Source: SFWF01 sp045539925 (lineage in GTDB: Bacteria > Bacillota > Clostridia > Oscillospirales > Acutalibacteraceae). Taken from it: a stretch of DNA of 54,715 nucleotides. The position numbers and the translations under genes are program-made. Location: positions 1 through 54,715 of the forward strand of contig JAZQGH010000127.1 of assembly GCA_045539925.1 (NCBI GenBank). Reading direction: 5' to 3'. Shown here in pieces: positions 49,807-54,715 of this stretch. A model generated the notes under the pieces. It saw only the letters and a program-made list of their open reading frames with translations. It searched no databases and was not told where the DNA came from. Every line of letters starts with the position of its first letter. The first letter of the stretch is position 1.

Positions 49807-50028
49807 ATGGATTATATCGAAAGACTAAAAGAATTAAGGGAAGACAATGACAAAGGGCAAGATGAAATTGCAAAAATTCTTAATTGTCAGCAGTCTGCAG
49901 TATCGAAATATGAAAATGGGAAGCTTAAATATAAGGTTGAGGATATTGTTGCGCTCTGTAAATTTTACGGTGTATCCGCCGATTATATTTTAGGTCTTCC
50001 AAAAGGCTTAAAACACCCCGAAAGATAA
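49807..50028 (+). CDS. XRE-family small transcriptional regulator
   Basis: A 73-residue helix-turn-helix protein, nearly all one Cro/C1-type domain: ERLKELREDNDKGQDEIAKILNCQQSAVSKYENGKLKYKVEDIVALCKFYGVSADYILGL. Such minimal proteins bind DNA as dimers and often control their own gene. No toxin or phage gene is beside it. CAAGGAG precedes the ATG. Confidence 0.92.
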   Translation: MDYIERLKELREDNDKGQDEIAKILNCQQSAVSKYENGKLKYKVEDIVALCKFYGVSADYILGLPKGLKHPER

Positions 50029-50070
50029 ACGGTATAATAAATCTTTACGGCAACCGTCCTGACCACTGAA

Positions 50071-50100
50071 AAAACGCACCTCATCCGAGGTGCGTTTTTT
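50071..50100. terminator. Terminator between the XRE gene and the small membrane gene
   Basis: AAAACGCACCTC (50071-50082) and GAGGTGCGTTTT (50087-50098): a 12-bp perfect stem with a 4-nt loop and T/A runs on both sides, suited to the two convergent genes. Confidence 0.9.
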
Positions 50101-50108
50101 GGGTGCAT

Positions 50109-50288
50109 TTATCTTATCATCGTTTGTATGCCGTCCACAAAATCACTTACCGCCTTAGCCGCCTTTGACGAGCCTTTTTGCACATGATGTTTTTTATTGT
50201 TCATCATCATTTTACCAACTGCCGTAAGCGCGGCACCTGCTGCTATACCTAACATTGCACCCTTTGCAAAACCCTTTGCATCTTTCAT
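50109..50288 (-). CDS. Small glycine-rich membrane protein, hypothetical
   Basis: A 59-residue protein, MKDAKGFAKGAMLGIAAGAA... The Gly/Ala pattern GAMLGIAAGAALTAVG at residues 10-25 looks like a glycine zipper membrane helix, followed by a basic His/Lys patch (NNKKHHVQKG) and an amphipathic end. No family name is recalled; similar YtxH-like small proteins occur in Firmicutes. The start 50288 is chosen for GAGGGA 8 nt upstream. That ribosome binding site is inside the terminator-like hairpin at 50291-50338. Confidence 0.7.
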   Translation of the reverse strand: MKDAKGFAKGAMLGIAAGAALTAVGKMMMNNKKHHVQKGSSKAAKAVSDFVDGIQTMIR

Positions 50289-50290
50289 CA

Positions 50291-50338
50291 AAAATCCCTC
50301 ACTTTCCAACATTATTGTTGACAAAAAGTGAGGGATTT
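50291..50338 (-). terminator. Hairpin after proA that holds the next gene's ribosome binding site
   Basis: AAATCCCTCACTTT (50292-50305) and AAAGTGAGGGATTT (50325-50338) are perfect 14-bp complements, and the loop holds a second hairpin CAACA-TTAT-TGTTG. On the minus strand the stem ends in TTTTT, a terminator shape 30 nt after proA. The GAGGGA in its 3' arm is also the ribosome binding site of the 59-residue gene. Confidence 0.75.
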
Positions 50339-50367
50339 ATTTTGTGAAAAAATTAGAATTTTTAAAA

Positions 50368-51612
50368 TTATCTTATTTGTCCGTTTCCGCAAACAATATA
50401 CTTGTAAGAGGTTATTTCTTTTAGTCCCATAGGACCTCTTGCGTGGAGCTTCTGTGTAGAAATACCGATTTCGGCACCAAGACCGAACTCGCCACCGTCG
50501 GTAAAACGGGTAGATGCGTTAACATAAACGGCGGCAGAATCTATAGCTGAAGTGAAATATTTTGCGTTTTCGTCAGTTTCGGTAATAATTACCTCGCTAT
50601 GGCGGGTAGAATATTTTTCGATGTGCTCTACCGCCGCAAAAACATCATCCACAACCTTAACAGATATAGTATACCCCAAAAATTCTTTTGCAAAATCCTC
50701 CTCAGTTGCAGGAATAGCATAGGGGAGAACAGAGCAGGTCTTCTCGCAGCCTCTTATCCCAACCCCTGCATCGCGCAGTCGGTCACAGATAAGCGGTAAA
50801 GCCTTTTTATAAATGTTTTTGTGAACGAGCAAACTCTCCAGTGCATTGCAGACCGAGGGACGCTGTACCTTTCCGTTAAATACTATTTCACTTGCCATAT
50901 CGAGGTCGGCAGACTCATCCACAAAAGCGTGACAGTTTCCTGTTCCCGTCTCAATTACAGGAACGGTGGAGTTTTCAACCGCAGCCTTAATAAGTCCTGC
51001 ACCACCTCGGGGGATAAGTACGTCAAGATAACCGTTTAAGGTCATAAGGTCGGCAGCAGACTTGCGCGAGGTATCGGTCACAAGCTGTATACAGTCCTCG
51101 GGGAGTCCTACACCCAAAACAGCCTTTCGCATAATTTCTACGGTTTTAAGGTTAGAGTTAAAGGCTTCCTTTCCACCTCTGAGTATCACCGCACTACCCG
51201 CTTTAAGGGAAATTGCCGCCGCATCCGAGGTAACATTGGGTCTTGCCTCGTAAATAATACCTATAACCCCCATCGGTACAGAAACCTTCTTGATTCTGAT
51301 ACCGTTCGGGCGGACACATTCCTCTATTGTTAGGCCCACAGGGTCTGAAAGTTCACATAAGGCGAGAACACCCTCTGCCATAGCCGAAATGCGTTTTTCG
51401 TCTAATGAGAGTCGGTCGAGCATAGCCGCAGTCATACCGTTTTCTTTAGCGGCAGCAATATCCTTGCCGTTTGCTTCAATTATTTCCTTACAGTTTGCCT
51501 TTAAAGCCTCAGCAATAGCAGTAAGAGCCCTGTTTTTAAGCTCACTGTCGGCTAAATTAAGTGCCTTTGCAGCCTTTTTTGCTTTAATTCCTAAATCGTT
51601 AAGTGAGTTCAT
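50368..51612 (-). CDS. proA: Gamma-glutamyl phosphate reductase
   Basis: Second enzyme of proline synthesis: reduces gamma-glutamyl phosphate to glutamate semialdehyde with NADPH. The 414-residue product carries VPMGVIGIIYEARPNVTSDAAAISLKAGSAVILRGGKEA, DVLIPRGGAGLI, the catalytic cysteine region KVQRPSVCNALESLLVH and the C-terminal STRFTDGGEFGLGAEIGISTQKLHARGPMGL. It lies 1 nt after proB. Confidence 0.97.
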   Translation of the reverse strand: MNSLNDLGIKAKKAAKALNLADSELKNRALTAIAEALKANCKEIIEANGKDIAAAKENGMTAAMLDRLSLDEKRISAMAEGVLALCELSDPVGLTIEECVRPNGIRIKKVSVPMGVIGIIYEARPNVTSDAAAISLKAGSAVILRGGKEAFNSNLKTVEIMRKAVLGVGLPEDCIQLVTDTSRKSAADLMTLNGYLDVLIPRGGAGLIKAAVENSTVPVIETGTGNCHAFVDESADLDMASEIVFNGKVQRPSVCNALESLLVHKNIYKKALPLICDRLRDAGVGIRGCEKTCSVLPYAIPATEEDFAKEFLGYTISVKVVDDVFAAVEHIEKYSTRHSEVIITETDENAKYFTSAIDSAAVYVNASTRFTDGGEFGLGAEIGISTQKLHARGPMGLKEITSYKYIVCGNGQIR

Positions 51613-51613
51613 A

Positions 51614-52396
51614 TCAGTCTACCTTTATGTGTGTTCCGATAAAATGACCGTCAAAAAGGTCAAATATCTTTTTAGGATTGTCACCCGACATAATTATGGT
51701 TTCAATTCCGTGTTCACCTGCAAATTTTGCCGCTTCAAGCTTGGTTCTCATACCGCCTGTACCACGGTTTGTACCGTTTCCGCCTGCGGCATCTATCATT
51801 TCGTCGGTGATGCGGCTTAAATGATGGATTATTCTCGCATTTGGATTTTCTCTCGGGTCGTCGTCGTAATAACCGTCAATATCGGTAAGAATGATAAGTC
51901 CCTGCGCGTCTACAAGGGAGGCAACAATAGCCGAAAGATTGTCGTTATCACCGAAAACTATTTCCTCCACCGATACCGAGTCGTTTTCGTTTACTATCGG
52001 CACAGCCCCGAAATCAAGCAGAGCGCGGAAGGTATTTATAACATTGGTTTTTCTGTCCTCGTGCTCAATAACATCTCTGTTTAAAAGTATTTGCGCCGAA
52101 ACATAACCGTATTCGGCAAAATTTCGGTCGTAAATGCTCATAAGGTCGCACTGTCCTACAGCCGCAGCCGCCTGCTTGCCCTTTGTATCAGAGGGACGGC
52201 AGGGAAGTCTTAAGCGGTTAACACCCACAGCTACAGCACCCGAGGATACGATAATTACCTCTATATCGCGGTTTTTAAGGTCGGACACAACTCTGCAAAG
52301 CTGTTCTATACGGCGAAGATTAGGCTTTCCGTTTTCATATGTAAGGGTAGAAGAGCCTACCTTGATAACAATTCGTTTAAAATCCTTAAATTCCAT
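51614..52396 (-). CDS. proB: Glutamate 5-kinase, short form without PUA domain
   Basis: First enzyme of proline synthesis, ATP-dependent. The 260-residue amino acid kinase shows KRIVIKVGSSTLT, VSSGAVAVGVNRL, VPIVNENDSVSVEEIVFGDNDNLSAIVA and GTGGMRTKLEAAKFAGEHG. It ends soon after the kinase fold, so the C-terminal PUA domain of many ProB proteins (about 370 residues) is missing. Such short forms are known. It is the first gene of proBA, with its own promoter. Confidence 0.96.
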   Translation of the reverse strand: MEFKDFKRIVIKVGSSTLTYENGKPNLRRIEQLCRVVSDLKNRDIEVIIVSSGAVAVGVNRLRLPCRPSDTKGKQAAAAVGQCDLMSIYDRNFAEYGYVSAQILLNRDVIEHEDRKTNVINTFRALLDFGAVPIVNENDSVSVEEIVFGDNDNLSAIVASLVDAQGLIILTDIDGYYDDDPRENPNARIIHHLSRITDEMIDAAGGNGTNRGTGGMRTKLEAAKFAGEHGIETIIMSGDNPKKIFDLFDGHFIGTHIKVD

Positions 52397-52429
52397 AAAA
52401 TTACACCTCGAAAAAGTGATGATGTAAGC

Positions 52430-52458
52430 ATTATAACACTTTTTCGCACAATTTACAA
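52430..52458 (-). promoter_or_regulatory. Promoter of proBA with flanking inverted repeat
   Basis: On the minus strand TTGTAA (52453-52458), 17-bp spacer, TATAAT (52430-52435) with TGT before it. A perfect 10-bp inverted repeat, CGAAAAAGTG/CACTTTTTCG (52409-52418 and 52437-52446), brackets the -10 and the start of the transcript. Confidence 0.65.
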
Positions 52459-52465
52459 TTTATAC

Positions 52466-52494
52466 TTTATTTTTTTTAAAAATTAAAGTATAAT
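52466..52494 (+). promoter_or_regulatory. Promoter of secA
   Basis: A strong -10, TATAAT at 52489-52494, with a weak -35 TTTATT at 52466-52471 (17-bp spacer). Divergent from proBA. Confidence 0.5.
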
Positions 52495-52525
52495 AAATAC
52501 AATTATAACATTTGTGAGGTTAGCA

Positions 52526-54715
52526 ATGAGTCTGTTTACTAAACTTTTCGGCAACTACAGCGAAAAGGAAATAAAAAGAATAAAGCCGTTACAGCAAAGG
52601 GTCTTAGACCTTGAAGAAGAGTATAGAGCCCTGTCTGATGACGAGCTTAAAAATAAAACCTACGAGTTTAAAAAGCGCATAGAAGCGGGAGAAACTCTCG
52701 ACGATATTCTGCCCGAGGCCTTTGCCGCCTGCCGCGAGGCATCCGACCGAGTGCTTGGTATGCGCCATTTCCCCGTACAGATAATAGGCGGTATTGTTCT
52801 TCATCAGGGTCGTATAAGCGAGATGAAAACAGGTGAGGGTAAAACCCTTGTTGCAACCCTCCCTGCTTATCTTAACGCCCTTTCGGGTAAAGGTGTTCAT
52901 ATCGTTACTGTAAACGATTATCTTGCCAAGCGCGATAGCGAGTGGATGGGTAAGCTTTACCGCTTTATGGGGCTTACCGTCGGTCTTATTGTTCACGGAA
53001 TGAGTGCTGAGGAAAAGGTTGAGGCATATAACGCCGATATAACCTACTGCACCAATAACGAGCTGGGCTTTGATTATCTTCGCGACAATATGGCTATCTA
53101 TAAAAACCGCAGGGTTCAGCGCGGACACAACTTTGCTATCGTAGACGAGGTAGACTCTATCCTTATTGATGAAGCAAGAACCCCTCTTATAATTTCGGGT
53201 CAGGGAGAAGCCTCCACCGACCTTTATACCCGCGCAAACCGTTTTGCAAAGGGTCTTAAATGCGTAAAGGTCAAGGAGACCAACGACAAAAAGTCAGACG
53301 AGGAGCAGGCATTCGACGGAGACTATGTTGTCGACGAAAAAGCAAGAACCTGCGTTCTTACCCCTGCAGGGGTTAAAAAGGCGGAGGAATATTTTGGTAT
53401 CGACAATCTTAACGATGCCGATAATATGACCGTCTCCCACCACATTCAGCAGGCTATCCGCGCCCACGGAATTATGAAGCGGGACGTAGATTATGTTGTT
53501 AAAGACGGTGAGGTAATAATCGTTGACGAGTTTACGGGCCGTCTTATGTTGGGCAGACGCTACAACGAGGGACTTCATCAGGCAATAGAGGCAAAAGAGG
53601 GTGTAAAGGTAGCACACGAATCCAAGACCCTCGCCTCCATCACCTTCCAGAACTTTTTCCGCCTTTACAGTAAGCTTTCGGGTATGACGGGTACCGCAAT
53701 GACCGAGGAGGGCGAATTCCGCGAGATATACAAGCTTGATGTTATCGAGATACCCACAAATAAAGAGGTTATCCGTATCGACGAGCCTGACATCGTATAT
53801 AAAACCGAAAAAGCCAAATTCGAGGCGGTAATAAACGCTATTGAAGAGTGCAATAAGAAAGGTCAGCCTGTGCTTGTAGGCACCGTTACCATCGAAAAAT
53901 CCGAAGTGCTCAGCAGTATGCTTAAGCGTCGCGGAATAAAACACAATGTACTCAACGCAAAGCACCACGAAAAGGAAGCCGAGATAATTGCTCAGGCAGG
54001 AAAGCTCGGTGCAGTTACCATTGCCACCAATATGGCAGGACGCGGCACCGATATTATGCTTGGCGGTAATGCAGAATATCTTGCCAAGGCAGAGCTTAAG
54101 CACAAGGGCTATTCCGACGAAATAATTGTCGAGGCTACAGGCTATGCCGACACCGAAGACACCGAAATTTTAAAAGCCAGAGAAGACTTTGCAGAGCTTT
54201 ATGCAAAATTTAAGGCTGAAATTGCACCCGAAGCCGAAAAGGTAAGGCAGGCAGGCGGACTCTTCATTATCGGTACAGAGCGTCACGAGTCCCGCCGTAT
54301 TGATAATCAGCTTCGCGGTCGTGCGGGTCGTCAGGGAGACCCCGGTACAACAAGATTTTTCATATCCCTTGAGGATGATTTAATGCGTCTTTTCGCGGGT
54401 GATAAGCTAAGTCATATCCTTTCAGTATTTAAGGTGGATGAAAATATGGCATTCCAGGTAGGGATTCTTACAAACACCATCGAAAGCGCGCAGGGCAGGG
54501 TAGAGGCTAAAAACTTTGGTATCCGCGAAAGAGTTTTGGAGTACGACGATGTTATGAACCAACAGCGTGCGCTTATCTATAAGCAACGTAATCAGGTGCT
54601 TGACGGTGAGGATATCAAGCAAAAAATCCGTGGTATGGTAACCAAAACCCTATGCGAAGAGCTTGAAAAGCATATTGATGCTAATGCCACACCCGACGAA
54701 TGGAATTTTGCCCTT
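52526..54715 (+). CDS. secA: Protein translocase ATPase SecA (cut by window end)
   Basis: Motor of the Sec export pathway. 730 codons are inside the window with no stop; full SecA is usually 830-950 residues, so the C-terminal part lies beyond 54715. Visible parts: Walker A MKTGEGKT (100-107), the DEAD-type VDEVDSILIDEARTPLIISG, the preprotein cross-linking region, the second nucleotide-binding domain with ATNMAGRGTDI and LRGRAGRQGDPG, and the start of the helical scaffold with RERVLEYDDVMNQQR. The ATG 52526 has GAGGT upstream. Confidence 0.97.
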   Translation, partial: MSLFTKLFGNYSEKEIKRIKPLQQRVLDLEEEYRALSDDELKNKTYEFKKRIEAGETLDDILPEAFAACREASDRVLGMRHFPVQIIGGIVLHQGRISEMKTGEGKTLVATLPAYLNALSGKGVHIVTVNDYLAKRDSEWMGKLYRFMGLTVGLIVHGMSAEEKVEAYNADITYCTNNELGFDYLRDNMAIYKNRRVQRGHNFAIVDEVDSILIDEARTPLIISGQGEASTDLYTRANRFAKGLKCVKVKETNDKKSDEEQAFDGDYVVDEKARTCVLTPAGVKKAEEYFGIDNLNDADNMTVSHHIQQAIRAHGIMKRDVDYVVKDGEVIIVDEFTGRLMLGRRYNEGLHQAIEAKEGVKVAHESKTLASITFQNFFRLYSKLSGMTGTAMTEEGEFREIYKLDVIEIPTNKEVIRIDEPDIVYKTEKAKFEAVINAIEECNKKGQPVLVGTVTIEKSEVLSSMLKRRGIKHNVLNAKHHEKEAEIIAQAGKLGAVTIATNMAGRGTDIMLGGNAEYLAKAELKHKGYSDEIIVEATGYADTEDTEILKAREDFAELYAKFKAEIAPEAEKVRQAGGLFIIGTERHESRRIDNQLRGRAGRQGDPGTTRFFISLEDDLMRLFAGDKLSHILSVFKVDENMAFQVGILTNTIESAQGRVEAKNFGIRERVLEYDDVMNQQRALIYKQRNQVLDGEDIKQKIRGMVTKTLCEELEKHIDANATPDEWNFAL

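Overview
The window reads as chromosome of an anaerobic, low-to-moderate GC Firmicute of class Clostridia, most like gut Oscillospiraceae/Ruminococcaceae (inferred from gene families and order, not from a database match). Signs are AGGAGG-type ribosome binding sites, TTGACA/TATAAT promoters often with a TG extension, a DnaD/DnaI-type helicase loader, RicT beside holB, mltG beside a U32 protein, pyruvate:ferredoxin oxidoreductase, ferredoxin, PduL and an Ech-type energy-converting hydrogenase. I see no tRNA, rRNA, prophage, insertion sequence or CRISPR array. I list 50 protein genes; the last (secA) runs off the right edge.

Layout. 1-587: non-coding, rich in hairpins. 588-6922 (minus): purC; pduL-hemW-histidine phosphatase; a small 2[4Fe-4S] ferredoxin; trpS-holB-ricT. 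7134-16820 (plus): thyX-tmk-DJ-1-formyl-THF cyclo-ligase-mltG-U32, then a class B penicillin-binding protein, a CYTH protein, and an ECF sigma factor overlapping a membrane-anchored beta-propeller protein. 16919-18877 (minus): helicase loader and DnaD. 19029-26290 (plus): galE, the pyruvate:ferredoxin oxidoreductase gene, and two tandem CaCA-family cation antiporters, each behind its own yybP-ykoY (Mn2+) riboswitch and terminator. 26401-38364 (minus): a 12-gene run echABCDEF-hypA-hypF-hypC-hypD-hypE-iron alcohol dehydrogenase behind one strong promoter. 38588-42346 (minus): phosphoglucomutase and a DUF5662 protein; dinB and a small partner behind a LexA-type box. 42544-50028 (plus): zinc-ribbon membrane protein, lepA-flippase-HAD phosphatase, SulP transporter, XRE regulator. 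50109-52396 (minus): a glycine-rich small protein and proBA. 52526-end (plus): secA.

How it fits together. Pyruvate:ferredoxin oxidoreductase makes acetyl-CoA and reduced ferredoxin; PduL can turn acetyl-CoA into acetyl phosphate for ATP; the small ferredoxin can carry electrons; and Ech can oxidise reduced ferredoxin, evolve H2 and pump ions. The most unusual protein is the Ech ferredoxin subunit: instead of two [4Fe-4S] clusters it has motifs for ten, built by duplicating a four-cluster block. The hyp genes mature the [NiFe] site; hypB is missing from the run.

Other points of interest are the paired Mn riboswitches, an ECF-type promoter in front of the sigma-propeller pair, and two places where the 3' arm of a terminator-like hairpin also supplies the ribosome binding site of the next gene.
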